Shown: one piece after another, positions 28,376 to 37,104 of the stretch | Layout: every line of letters starts with the position of its first letter | Position numbering within the stretch: position 1 is the stretch's first letter | Origin: Acinetobacter lwoffii | GTDB lineage: Bacteria; Pseudomonadota; Gammaproteobacteria; Pseudomonadales; Moraxellaceae | Direction of reading: 5' to 3' | DNA length: 64,000 bases | Assembly (NCBI RefSeq): GCF_019048525.1 | Contig: NZ_CP077369.1 | Span: 1,364,001 to 1,428,000, forward strand | Made by a program: the position numbers and the translations under genes | Notes under the pieces: generated by a model | What the model saw: only the letters and a program-made list of their open reading frames with translations | What the model was told of the DNA's origin: nothing | The model's database searches: none

Positions 28376-30490
28376 ATGTCCTTCCCTAAGAATCTAATAA
28401 CATTGTCAATTTTTGCTGTAGTTGCGCCTACAGTATTTGCAGAGCAATCCTCATCTTCTATCCCGGTTCAGACCATGGACACTATTCAGGTGCAAGCTCA
28501 TCCATTGGTGCAGACTGCGGCGGATTTCGCGGTTGCAGATCAGGTCGTGGATCAGAAAGCGCTATCTGAACGTGCTACCACCATTGGGGATGCCTTGGCA
28601 GATGAGCTGGGTGTTTATTCTAATCAATATGGTTCAGGTTCAAGCCGTCCTGTGATTCGTGGTCAAGATGGTCCACGTGTGAAAGTGTTGCAGCATGCTT
28701 CTGAAACAGCGGATGTATCCACTTTGTCTCCTGACCATGCAGTAACCGTTGATCCGATTCTGGCAAAACAGGTGGAAGTAATTCGCGGTCCATCAACCTT
28801 GCTTTATGGTGCCGGTACAGTCGGTGGTCTGGTGAATGTCACTGATCAAAAAATTCCGACCCAGATGCCTGAAGATGGTTTGGAAGGTACAGTCGGCCTG
28901 CGTTATAACTCAGGCAGTGATGAAAAACTGGCAAGTGCTGGTGTGACAGCGGGTATTGGTGAAAACTTTGCTTTGCGTGTAGAAGGCTCAAAACGTAAAG
29001 CCAATGATTATATTGCACCGGATTATTTTCATGAGCATGATGACGAATTAGAAAAAGAACGTCGTGTGGGCAATACTTTTGCTGAAGGGCAAACAGTCAA
29101 TATTGGCGGATCATGGATTCATGATCGTGGTTTTGTCGGTCTGTCTTATAGCAACCGTCAGGATCAGTATGGCTTACCAGGGCATAGTCATGAATATCAT
29201 GGTTGTGTTTTACATGGTGATCATTTTCATGGTTGTCCAACACCTGACCCAGATGCACCAGCCCATGAAGAGCATGGTGGACCATGGGTAGATTTAAAAT
29301 CTGAACGCTATGAAGTACGCACCGAACTGGAACAGCCTTTTGCCGGTGTTGAAAAACTACGTGCACATGCCAGCATTACCGATTATGAACACAATGAACT
29401 TGAAGAAAGTGAAGTCATTAGTGACTTTAAAAGCAAAGGTTATGACGGCCGTTTAGAGTTGGTGCATGTGCCAGTTGCAGGCTGGGAAGGGGTGATTGGA
29501 ACCCAGATTTCACAGCAAAAAATTAATCTTGCCGCATCAGAGCATGACCATCATGAAGATGGCGATGAGGACGATGAAGAACATCATGTTCATAGTTCAG
29601 GTGTCGTGATGCCGGACACAAAAACTGACAAATTCAGTCTTTTTGCTTTAGAGCATAAGCAACTTGGCGATGTGCATGTTGAACTTGGTGCGCGTGTCGA
29701 TCATCAAAAAGTGAAAGTAGATTCGGATCAGAAAGATTATTCGGGGACTGGTGTCTCTGCATCCGCTGCTGCCAACTGGGAATTTGCACCGGACTACAAA
29801 CTTTCTGTAGTGGGATCACATCAGCAGCGTTTGCCTTTAGCTCAAGAACTCTATGCTGATGGCTTGCATTTTGCGACCAATACCTATGAACTAGGTAATC
29901 CTGATCTCGATAAAGAAACTTCAAATAATCTCGAGTTAGGTCTGCATTATGAAGGGGATAAACTGGATTACCATGTGCATGTCTATCACAACTGGTTTGA
30001 TGATTATATCTATGGCGAAACGGTAGCGCAAAAAGGTAATTTACGTGGCGTGCAATATACCCAGGACAAAGCCAGATTCTATGGTACAGAAGCACAAGCC
30101 GGGTATCAGATCAATGATATGTATAAGCTCAGCGTCTTTGGGGACTATGTACGTGGCAAGATTGAAGGCGAAAATGCACCACGTGTACCTGCAGGTCGCT
30201 TAGGCACCAAAGTAGAAGCAGACTTTGCCGATGGCTGGTCAGGTTTGGCTGAGTATTATCATGTCTTTAATCAGGACAAAATCGCCAGCTATGAAGATGA
30301 AACCCAAGGCTACAATATGGTGAATGTGGGCTTAAGCTATGCCAATAGCCTTGCAGATAACAATGCTTATAGGGTTTATTTCAAGGCCAACAACCTGCTC
30401 GATGATCAGGTGTATTCACATACTTCCTTCCTGTCGAATATTCCGCAGGTGGGTCGCAACTTTACTGTCGGCGTGCAGTATGATTTCTAA
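28376..30490 (+). CDS. znuD: TonB-dependent zinc receptor, ZnuD-like
   Basis: A 704-residue outer membrane beta-barrel receptor. The signal peptide ends near ...PTVFA (residue 22); a TonB-box-like MDTIQVQA and a plug with RGQDGPRVKVL and EVIRGPSTLLYGAG follow. The barrel loops are rich in His/Asp/Cys: HEHDDELE, CVLHGDHFHGC, HEEHGG and a His/Asp/Glu cluster around residues 387-405, typical of zinc-scavenging ZnuD proteins. The barrel ends in a C-terminal aromatic (VGVQYDF). The operator at 28327-28345 supports zinc control. Heme uptake has also been proposed for ZnuD relatives. Confidence 0.86.
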   Translation: MSFPKNLITLSIFAVVAPTVFAEQSSSSIPVQTMDTIQVQAHPLVQTAADFAVADQVVDQKALSERATTIGDALADELGVYSNQYGSGSSRPVIRGQDGPRVKVLQHASETADVSTLSPDHAVTVDPILAKQVEVIRGPSTLLYGAGTVGGLVNVTDQKIPTQMPEDGLEGTVGLRYNSGSDEKLASAGVTAGIGENFALRVEGSKRKANDYIAPDYFHEHDDELEKERRVGNTFAEGQTVNIGGSWIHDRGFVGLSYSNRQDQYGLPGHSHEYHGCVLHGDHFHGCPTPDPDAPAHEEHGGPWVDLKSERYEVRTELEQPFAGVEKLRAHASITDYEHNELEESEVISDFKSKGYDGRLELVHVPVAGWEGVIGTQISQQKINLAASEHDHHEDGDEDDEEHHVHSSGVVMPDTKTDKFSLFALEHKQLGDVHVELGARVDHQKVKVDSDQKDYSGTGVSASAAANWEFAPDYKLSVVGSHQQRLPLAQELYADGLHFATNTYELGNPDLDKETSNNLELGLHYEGDKLDYHVHVYHNWFDDYIYGETVAQKGNLRGVQYTQDKARFYGTEAQAGYQINDMYKLSVFGDYVRGKIEGENAPRVPAGRLGTKVEADFADGWSGLAEYYHVFNQDKIASYEDETQGYNMVNVGLSYANSLADNNAYRVYFKANNLLDDQVYSHTSFLSNIPQVGRNFTVGVQYDF

Positions 30491-30556
30491 CAGGTCTACT
30501 GAAATAATCGACCAAATCATCTAGATCTCACTGAAATCTACTTGAAAAATCATAAG

Positions 30557-30595
30557 ATAAAACCTAGCCTGAGTATATTGGGTTAGGTTTTTTCT
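30557..30595 (+). terminator. Terminator after znuD, overlapping the next ribosome-binding site
   Basis: AAAACCTAGCC and GGGTTAGGTTTT pair around a loop of about nine bases, followed by T6. The stem ends one base before the next start codon and contains the only AGG that could act as its ribosome-binding site. Confidence 0.72.
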
Positions 30596-30596
30596 T

Positions 30597-32060
30597 ATGC
30601 GTATCTTTCAACGAATTCACAATAAATTGAACTGGTCGAATCGCCGTTATGCGACTTTGATCATTAGTATGCTGGCTGTGGGTTATTTGGCTTCGGCAAT
30701 CTACCACACGTATAAGCCTTTGCCGGAAGGTCTGAATTACACGGGCAAACTGCGTCATGCCGAAGTCAAGTTTCTGGCCGATCAGACTTATCTGGATGCC
30801 GAAGGAAAACAGCATTTAGATCATCGCATTTTTAATGAAATGCTGAAAATGATTGAAGAGGCCAAATCGCTGATTGTGCTGGATATGTTTTTATTTAATC
30901 AGCAAACCGGTGCATCTACGCAGCAGCATCAGGCATTGAGTCAACAACTGAGCGATGCTTTAATCAGTAAACGTCTGCTGCAGCCTGAGGTAGAAATCAA
31001 ATTTATTACCGATCCGATCAATTCGGTCTATGGTGGAATTAGATCCGAGCAGTATCGGGAATTGCGTCAGCACGGTATTGATGTGATTGAAACCAATCTG
31101 ACGCCGTTGCGGGCTTCCAATCCAAGCTGGTCCGGCTTCTGGTATATCTGTTGCCAGGGCATTGGCAATAATCCGGAAACAGGCTGGTTGCCGAATCCAT
31201 TTGGAACAGAAAAAATTACCCTGCGCAGTTATTTTGATTTGTTTAACTTTAAAGCCAATCATCGCAAAACTATGGTGGTGGATACCGATCAAGGCTGGAA
31301 AGCACTGGTCACATCCATGAATCCGCATGATGGCAGTTCACGGCATTCCAATATTGGTTTATTGGTCTGGGGGAGCACAGCTGTGGATATTTTGAAAACA
31401 GAACTGTCTGTGGGCATGATGTCACAAGCGAATATGCCAGCCATTGTCGCTGGGGATTTTCAGGCAGAATCTACCCAGCCACAGGTGCAGGTACTGACGG
31501 AAAAAGCCATTTATGACGCAATTCTGAATCTGATCCAGACGGCAAAGAAAAATGAACAGATTGATCTGGCGATGTTTTATCTGTCTGAACGCAAGATTAT
31601 TAAGAGCCTGATTGCGGCGCATGAACGCGGGGTTAAAGTTCGGGTTCTACTTGACCCAAATAAAGATGCTTTCGGTCGTGAGAAAAACGGGATTCCAAAC
31701 CGGCAGGTGGCTTCGGAACTGCATAAAGCGGGTATAAATGTGCGCTGGTGTCATACCCAAGGCGAGCAATGTCATAGCAAAATGCTGATAAAACGCAATG
31801 CGCAACAAGCTGAAATGATTTTGGGCTCGGCCAATTTCACCGCACGTAATCTGAAAAACTATAATCTGGAAACCAATATGCGTCTGCTGGGTCAGTCTCA
31901 GGCCGAAGTTTTCAGGGATGCCCAGCAATATTTTGAGGGTGCATGGTCAAATCTGAATGGCCGTTCTATGAGCGTGGACTATACGCAATATGCAGAAAAC
32001 TCGTTCTTTAAATATTGGCTGTATCGCTTTATGGAATGGAGCGGCTGGTCGACGTTTTGA
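30597..32060 (+). CDS. Phospholipase D / cardiolipin synthase-like protein
   Basis: A 487-residue protein with one N-terminal membrane anchor (about 19-37) and two PLD domains. The first catalytic motif is complete: HRKTMVVD (His222, Lys224, Asp229). The second, HSKMLIKR (His393, Lys395), has Arg400 where Asp is normal, followed by the usual GSANFTARNL. It may make or remodel phospholipid head groups; endonuclease-type activity is also possible in this superfamily. The start codon abuts a terminator-like hairpin, so expression may be low or translationally controlled. Confidence 0.8.
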   Translation: MRIFQRIHNKLNWSNRRYATLIISMLAVGYLASAIYHTYKPLPEGLNYTGKLRHAEVKFLADQTYLDAEGKQHLDHRIFNEMLKMIEEAKSLIVLDMFLFNQQTGASTQQHQALSQQLSDALISKRLLQPEVEIKFITDPINSVYGGIRSEQYRELRQHGIDVIETNLTPLRASNPSWSGFWYICCQGIGNNPETGWLPNPFGTEKITLRSYFDLFNFKANHRKTMVVDTDQGWKALVTSMNPHDGSSRHSNIGLLVWGSTAVDILKTELSVGMMSQANMPAIVAGDFQAESTQPQVQVLTEKAIYDAILNLIQTAKKNEQIDLAMFYLSERKIIKSLIAAHERGVKVRVLLDPNKDAFGREKNGIPNRQVASELHKAGINVRWCHTQGEQCHSKMLIKRNAQQAEMILGSANFTARNLKNYNLETNMRLLGQSQAEVFRDAQQYFEGAWSNLNGRSMSVDYTQYAENSFFKYWLYRFMEWSGWSTF

Positions 32061-32064
32061 TTTT

Positions 32065-32137
32065 AAATCCCTCCTGACCTCCCTTTTTAAAAAGGGAGGA
32101 AAGTCCCTCTTTGAAAAAGAGGGATTTAGGGAGATTT
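32065..32137. repeat. Palindromic intergenic repeat (REP/MITE-like)
   Basis: A 73-bp element with ends AAATCCCTCCT and AGGGAGATTT. Inside are a perfect 22-bp palindrome (32078-32099) and a second hairpin GTCCCTCTTT/AAGAGGGA (32103-32122). It lies between convergent genes and may also act as a bidirectional terminator. Confidence 0.7.
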
Positions 32138-32144
32138 TTTATTA

Positions 32145-32612
32145 TCAGCTTTTTGATTCAGGATTCGGCGGAACCAGCTGATCCAGCTCTTTATCCGTTA
32201 ATTGATCCAGCTCAGAAATATCGGTTTTAATTTTCCATTGCGCTTCATCATCGACCGGATTTGGTAGACGCGCTTCTAACCAGTCACAAACCACATCTGG
32301 CGGAAAATCTGCGTGATTACACTGGATCACCCAAGACAGAAAATCTTTGGCTACACCATTCATATATGGCGGTGGCGAAACTGGAAGGAACTGAGTTGGA
32401 AGACGTTCATTTTTAGAAATATAGTTCAGGACATGACCTAGCTCTTGCACAGTTTGCCAAGCCAGCGGATGATCTACATTGATCTGAAACTTAAACCACC
32501 ATGCCTGTTTGCCATCTGAACCATAGCTATCAATCCGTTCTTTCTGAACACTCGGCACTTTAGAAAAATATTCATGTAAACGATCGAAATTTAAATCAGA
32601 CACAGTATTCAA
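32145..32612 (-). CDS. Conserved hypothetical protein
   Basis: A 155-residue soluble, acidic protein with no signal peptide or membrane segment. Tryptophan-rich N-terminal half (QAWWFKF, PLAWQTVQELGHVLNYI), a proline stretch (PVSPPPYMNG) and an acidic C-terminus with ELDQLTDKELDQLVPP. No family or catalytic motif was recognised. Codon use resembles the surrounding chromosome, so it appears to be a genuine gene. Confidence 0.65.
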   Translation of the reverse strand: MNTVSDLNFDRLHEYFSKVPSVQKERIDSYGSDGKQAWWFKFQINVDHPLAWQTVQELGHVLNYISKNERLPTQFLPVSPPPYMNGVAKDFLSWVIQCNHADFPPDVVCDWLEARLPNPVDDEAQWKIKTDISELDQLTDKELDQLVPPNPESKS

Positions 32613-32782
32613 CTCGAAACATTAAAAAAGTAATTTTAGCATAAAGCAGCAGTCTGCCGACGCGCCTGTCAGATTGAAAATAGGCAAGCGCATTACAAAA
32701 AATTGCAGCTCTGGCGGCCGTATCCATATTTTCTGCATCTATTTTGTTTAAAATATAAGCAGATTATTCGGAGGAAGCTCAA

Positions 32783-33235
32783 ATGAGAATCGTACTATCG
32801 AGTGCAATATTCGCTGCATTGCTATTGGGAGCTTCTGCACAGAGTATGGCTGGCAATGCCTGGGTGGGTTATAGTGGTGTAGATCGATCTGTACCGAATT
32901 ATCGCAGCGCCCCACGATCTTATGATCCACCACGGCAGCATTATTCGCAACGTCCGCTGCCACCAAGACCACATTACCCGCAACGACCATCACATTGGGG
33001 CTATCCACCTGCACAGAGTCAAAGTGGATTAAATATTCAGTATCAGGCACCGACCACCATTTATCAAAATTCGAATAGTTATAGCTGGGTCAATGGTGAT
33101 CCGAATGTTGCCCGGATTGAAAGTTCGAGATATACGGTAATTACCGATTGGCAGCGTATCGGCTTGCCTGCACCGCCACGTGGCAGCTACTGGATTTATG
33201 AAAATGGACGCTATGTGCTGGTGCCGAATCGTTAA
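32783..33235 (+). CDS. Secreted RcnB-like protein
   Basis: A 150-residue exported protein: a signal peptide of about 23 residues ending SMA, a Pro/Arg/Tyr/His-rich low-complexity middle (about 40-80), and a C-terminal domain ending LPAPPRGSYWIYENGRYVLV, which matches the RcnB periplasmic family (nickel/cobalt homeostasis in E. coli). GGAGGAAG precedes the ATG. The Pro/His-rich segment is not part of RcnB proper and could bind metal or the cell wall; function unproven. Confidence 0.72.
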   Translation: MRIVLSSAIFAALLLGASAQSMAGNAWVGYSGVDRSVPNYRSAPRSYDPPRQHYSQRPLPPRPHYPQRPSHWGYPPAQSQSGLNIQYQAPTTIYQNSNSYSWVNGDPNVARIESSRYTVITDWQRIGLPAPPRGSYWIYENGRYVLVPNR

Positions 33236-33302
33236 ACTGCTCTAAATTCTGAACGGATAATTCAGTAATAAGCGTAAATAACTCAAAAAGACCAAAATAG
33301 TT

Positions 33303-33334
33303 CCCTCTCCTGTGAGGAGAGGGCTAGGGAGAGG
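33303..33334. repeat. Short GGAGAGGG palindromic repeat
   Basis: CCCTCTCC, five bases, GGAGAGGG, then CTAGGGAGAGG. The same core recurs at 52354-52385 with a different loop, so this is a dispersed REP-like unit. Confidence 0.65.
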
Positions 33335-33417
33335 TTGCTTGAGATAAATAGTCCTAAACCCTGAATGAGGCTTAAGTGTTGCTTTAAGCTGAAGTGCAAA
33401 AAAGAGGGCTTAAAAGA

Positions 33418-33915
33418 CTATGCCAATTCATCATCTTCTGGGCGCGGTGTTTTGCCAAGGGGTAATGGCTTTTCACTATGTTTGTCACGGATCACGGATG
33501 GATAGGTCCATGAGGCATAGCGCACCACTAATATCGCAAAGGCTAGAATCAGAATTGAACCGGTAATAATCACCAGATCCATGCTGGCTTTATGCGTGTG
33601 TTGAATATCCGCAATCAGCAAACGGGTTAGTGCAGTAATGGCAATATAAATCAGGAAGCGTACCGGCATATGGTTGGTCTTAAAATAGATACCAACCATG
33701 GCACCCAGTTCCAGATAAATAAACAATAAAAGAATGTCATCAATGGTGGCGAACTGTTTGACGGTCAGAATGTCAATGACGGTATGGCCAGCGGACCAGA
33801 TCACCATACAGCCAATAATAAACAGCGCAATATAATGAAAGCTTTCTACAGCAAGATTACCAAGACGGTCGAGGAGGGCTTCAAATTTTTCAATTTTCGG
33901 ACGTGATTTAGACAT
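33418..33915 (-). CDS. PsiE-family membrane protein
   Basis: A 165-residue protein with four hydrophobic helices and the FATIDDILLLFIYLELGAM segment and KTNHMPVRFLIYIAIT characteristic of phosphate-starvation-inducible PsiE proteins; its molecular function is unknown. The frame is open for 22 more codons upstream, but AGGAGG spaced six bases before the ATG at 33915 decides the start. An IS1-family element inserted about 100 bases upstream may have separated the gene from its promoter. Confidence 0.78.
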   Translation of the reverse strand: MSKSRPKIEKFEALLDRLGNLAVESFHYIALFIIGCMVIWSAGHTVIDILTVKQFATIDDILLLFIYLELGAMVGIYFKTNHMPVRFLIYIAITALTRLLIADIQHTHKASMDLVIITGSILILAFAILVVRYASWTYPSVIRDKHSEKPLPLGKTPRPEDDELA

Positions 33916-34017
33916 ATTATCCTCCTGATTTTTCATGTGAAATAAAAGATAGTTGTAGAATAACGTGCAAAGATCATGCACAGAATGATTGAATGAAAAA
34001 TAAAGATTAAATTATTT

Positions 34018-34805
34018 GGTGGTGTTTCAAAAAGTATGCTGGCATTAAACGAATCCATTATTGATATAAAAGAACACTAAATCAAAGGCTTTGAAATGAT
34101 TTTCAAGCTTTTTGGAGAAGTTGCAGCTTCTCCTAAAGCCTCGCCTGATTCGATGCCGTAATCGACAATTATTGCCTTCTATACCCACAGTGAAAAATTT
34201 ACCAATCAACTGTTTGCATTCTTTAAAGGTCGTAACAAAGCTATCCCAATGGTCACTTGATATACATGTATAGCTTACACCTAACTGCTTCAATTTTAAT
34301 TTAAGTCGTTTTGCAGTGGCTAAATCTCGGTTACCCCATACATAAGCAACAATTTCACCTGTTTCTCGATGATAGGCATAAATTAGCCATTGTTTATTTT
34401 GCTTATGACCAACAAAAGTCCAAAACTCATCTACTTCAAGGGTTTCATAATGACTTTGCTGTGCTCGAAGTTGATATTTTGATTGGCTAAGTGTCCGTAG
34501 AACTTTACCGATACTTACTCTTTCAATTTCTGCTATATCCCTGACACCACTGCCTCGCACCATGAGGTGTAATATTTTGGTTTTGATACCTGAGTGACAG
34601 CCTTGATAACTGAGAGCATGATCACCAATAAATTGACGTCTGCATATTTTACATTGGTAATTTTGCTTACCATCTACTTTTGTGCCATTTTTCTTTATAC
34701 TGTCACTTAGGCAGGCTGGACACTTGATTTCTAGAGTTATTCGCATTTCTCTATTTTATCAAAATCCAACCTGCTTTTTTTCAGCATACTTTTTGAAACA
34801 CCACC
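34018..34805. mobile_element. Complete IS1-family insertion sequence (788 bp)
   Basis: Perfect 24-bp terminal inverted repeats (34018-34041 and 34782-34805) flanked by an 8-bp direct repeat AATTATTT (34010-34017 and 34806-34813). The size, the repeat lengths and the single transposase gene fit the one-ORF branch of the IS1 family known from Acinetobacter. The intact ends and duplication indicate recent insertion. Confidence 0.95.
34045..34746 (-). CDS. IS1-family transposase (single reading frame)
   Basis: A 233-residue transposase. The N-terminal zinc-binding part has CPACLSDS and CKICRRQF, followed by a helix-turn-helix (GSGVRDIAEIERVSIGKV). The catalytic part has VDEFWTFVG, SSDHWDSF and the EGNNCRLRHRIRR motif of IS1 InsB. 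InsA and InsB are fused in one frame, so no programmed frameshift is needed. It fills almost the entire element and looks intact. Confidence 0.93.
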   Translation of the reverse strand: MRITLEIKCPACLSDSIKKNGTKVDGKQNYQCKICRRQFIGDHALSYQGCHSGIKTKILHLMVRGSGVRDIAEIERVSIGKVLRTLSQSKYQLRAQQSHYETLEVDEFWTFVGHKQNKQWLIYAYHRETGEIVAYVWGNRDLATAKRLKLKLKQLGVSYTCISSDHWDSFVTTFKECKQLIGKFFTVGIEGNNCRLRHRIRRGFRRSCNFSKKLENHFKAFDLVFFYINNGFV

Positions 34806-34885
34806 AATTATTTGAACTTTTGCGCTTTTTTTAGACTAAATTGCTATATTGTATGGGTGGTATATTGAATAAATAGGAGAAAAAA

Positions 34886-35092
34886 GTGTTAGATAAAATT
34901 CAAACAAAAATTAGCCAATTAGAAGCCGGAAAAAAATTAATCCTCGGCGTAGGCATTAAGGCTGAAGATATGCAAAAGGTGGTGGAACTCTGCGAGTCTT
35001 TAGAGTCTGAGGGGAATATCAAAATTGTGAATAAACATCTGAATCCGAAGAGCAATAATCAACCGGATACCTTGCTGATTCAAAAAGTTTAA
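34886..35092 (+). CDS. Small conserved protein of unknown function
   Basis: A 68-residue soluble protein beginning GTG (MLDKIQTKISQLEAG), with AGGAG at a good distance upstream. It appears to be an alpha/beta protein with a KKLILGVGI strand, a charged helix and a short C-terminal strand. No family was recognised. A strong bidirectional terminator follows. The IS1-family element ends 80 bases upstream. Confidence 0.65.
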   Translation: MLDKIQTKISQLEAGKKLILGVGIKAEDMQKVVELCESLESEGNIKIVNKHLNPKSNNQPDTLLIQKV

Positions 35093-35107
35093 TTATTGCA
35101 TTTTCAT

Positions 35108-35138
35108 AAAAAAACGCCTGCTGAAGCAGGCGTTTTTT
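35108..35138. terminator. Bidirectional terminator between convergent genes
   Basis: A perfect hairpin ACGCCTGCT-GA-AGCAGGCGT with A and T runs on either side; it serves the small gene on the left and the acyl-CoA dehydrogenase gene on the right. Confidence 0.9.
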
Positions 35139-35154
35139 ATTGCAGATTTTCAGC

Positions 35155-36936
35155 TTAAGCTTGAGTCGTGAAATAATCTTCAGAGAAGTTCATGATGACG
35201 TCAGAACCTGATTTCACTTTAGTAATGCGTAATGCCAGTTCAGGCAGAATGCGTTGCACAAAATAACGTGCCAAAGCGAGTTTGTTCTGATAGAAATCAC
35301 CCTCTTTATTTTTCGCTGCATTAGCAATGCGCGCAAACATATAAGAGAAGCTCAACAGACCTACAGCGTGCAGATAGTCAACTGCGGTTGCATTCGGGAA
35401 GTCATGGCTTTCTCGTGCTGCTTCCAGAATGTACTGAGTCACCGATTCAACTTCAGTTGCTGCATCCAGTGTGGCATCTTTAATAAAGTTTAGATCCGCA
35501 TCCAGACTATTGGCAAAGTCACGGATTTCAGAGATATATTCAGAGATATATTCGCCGCCACATTTAATGGTTTTGCGGCCGATCAAGTCTTGTGACTGTA
35601 CACCGTTGGTGCCTTCATAGATCTGGGAAATACGTAGGTCACGGATACATTGCTCCAAGCCCCATTCACGGATATAGCCATGACCACCGAAGACCATTTG
35701 TGCATCTAGGGTCGCCTGGAATGCGGTATCCGTTAAATACGCTTTCGCGATTGGTGTTAATAGCGCAACGCGGTCATTGGCTTTTTTCACCGCTTCAGGA
35801 TCAGTAGAGAATTTGGTGATATCCAGTTGCTGACCTACATAAACTGCAAAGGCACGCGAAGCTTCGTTATTGGCACGTACATTCAGCAGCATACGGCGTA
35901 CATCACCATGCACCAGAATGCTATCCGCAGGTTTGCTTGGTGACTGAACGCCAGCCGCACTACGACCCTGTAAACGGTCTGTGGCATATTGCGCAGCGTT
36001 TTGATAAGCGAATTCAGAAGCACCTAGGCCTTGAATACCCATCGACAGACGTTCGTAGTTCATCATCACGAACATCGCAGCGAGACCTTCGTTTTCTTTA
36101 CCAACGAGGTAACCTTTGGCACCGTCAAAGTTCATGACACAAGTCGCAGATGCCTTGATCCCCATCTTGTGTTCGATTGAACCTGGGCCGACCGGATTAC
36201 GCTCGCCGATAGAACCATCTTCATTGACCAAGAATTTCGGTACGATGAACAGAGAAATACCACGAGAGCCAGCAGGGGCATCTGGGGTTTTCGCTAGAAC
36301 GAGGTGAATAATATTTTCCGCCAGGTCATGATCACCACCCGTGATGAAAATCTTGGTGCCGCTGATGCTATAAGTGCCGTCTTCGTTACGTTCAGCTTTG
36401 GTTTTGATAATACCCAAATCAGTACCGGCATGTGGTTCGGTTAAGCACATGGTGCCTGACCACTCACCCGAATAAATTTTAGGTAAATAGGTTTCTTTTT
36501 GTGCTTGTGAAGCATAGCTGTTCAGCGCCATGCCCGCACCAACAGAAAGCAATGGATACAGCATGAAAGACGGGTTGGTGGCAAACAGCATTTCATCAGA
36601 AAGTACCGTTAGCATTTTCGGCATTTCCTGGCCGCCCCATTCCATATCTGCGCCCAGACCAATCCAGCCACCTTCTGCATATTGTTTGAACGCTTCTTTA
36701 AAGCCAGCAGGTGTGGTCACATTACTATTTTCAATTTTTGCGCCTTCTTCATCGCCGGTACGGTTCAGAGGAAGCATGACGTTTTGAGAAAATTTTGCCA
36801 TTTCTTCAAGAATCGCTTCTGCTGTCGCAGCATCCAGATGCGCTAGATTTTCATTGGCCTGCCAGAATTGTTCTGCATTGAAGACATCGTTCAGGATGAA
36901 TTTCATATCGGCAAGTGGCGCGTTATAAATTGGCAT
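35155..36936 (-). CDS. Acyl-CoA dehydrogenase, DmdC-like long form (copy 1)
   Basis: A 593-residue FAD enzyme with the N-terminal AcylCoA_DH domains, the FAD/substrate signatures CLTEPHAGTDLG and ITGGDH, then FGGHGYIREWGLEQ and IYEGTNGVQ, whose Glu is the likely catalytic base by comparison with DmdC, and an extra C-terminal helical domain. It would desaturate acyl-CoA esters in beta-oxidation; chain length cannot be told. A paralogue lies directly upstream on the same strand. Confidence 0.88.
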   Translation of the reverse strand: MPIYNAPLADMKFILNDVFNAEQFWQANENLAHLDAATAEAILEEMAKFSQNVMLPLNRTGDEEGAKIENSNVTTPAGFKEAFKQYAEGGWIGLGADMEWGGQEMPKMLTVLSDEMLFATNPSFMLYPLLSVGAGMALNSYASQAQKETYLPKIYSGEWSGTMCLTEPHAGTDLGIIKTKAERNEDGTYSISGTKIFITGGDHDLAENIIHLVLAKTPDAPAGSRGISLFIVPKFLVNEDGSIGERNPVGPGSIEHKMGIKASATCVMNFDGAKGYLVGKENEGLAAMFVMMNYERLSMGIQGLGASEFAYQNAAQYATDRLQGRSAAGVQSPSKPADSILVHGDVRRMLLNVRANNEASRAFAVYVGQQLDITKFSTDPEAVKKANDRVALLTPIAKAYLTDTAFQATLDAQMVFGGHGYIREWGLEQCIRDLRISQIYEGTNGVQSQDLIGRKTIKCGGEYISEYISEIRDFANSLDADLNFIKDATLDAATEVESVTQYILEAARESHDFPNATAVDYLHAVGLLSFSYMFARIANAAKNKEGDFYQNKLALARYFVQRILPELALRITKVKSGSDVIMNFSEDYFTTQA

Positions 36937-37042
36937 GGTGTGTCACCTGTTTATTGTTTGATTAAATGAGTTTTAATCAGTCTAAAACACTCAAAATCTG
37001 AATGTTAGACGACTAAAGGTTAATTCTGTAACTCTTTATAAA

Positions 37043-37080
37043 GAAAAAGGACTGCCTGTTGATTGACCGTCCTTTTTCTG
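37043..37080 (-). terminator. Terminator between the two acyl-CoA dehydrogenase genes
   Basis: A perfect 11-bp stem, AGAAAAAGGAC (37043-37053) with GTCCTTTTTCT (37070-37080), giving a T-rich tract in both directions. It suggests the paralogues are transcribed separately. Confidence 0.75.
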
Positions 37081-37104
37081 AAATGTAGCTAGTCTGAGAC
37101 TAAC

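Noticed and set aside
29097..29366. His-rich minus-strand frame opposite znuD
   Set aside because: It mirrors the His/Asp-rich loops of the receptor on the other strand and has no ribosome-binding site.
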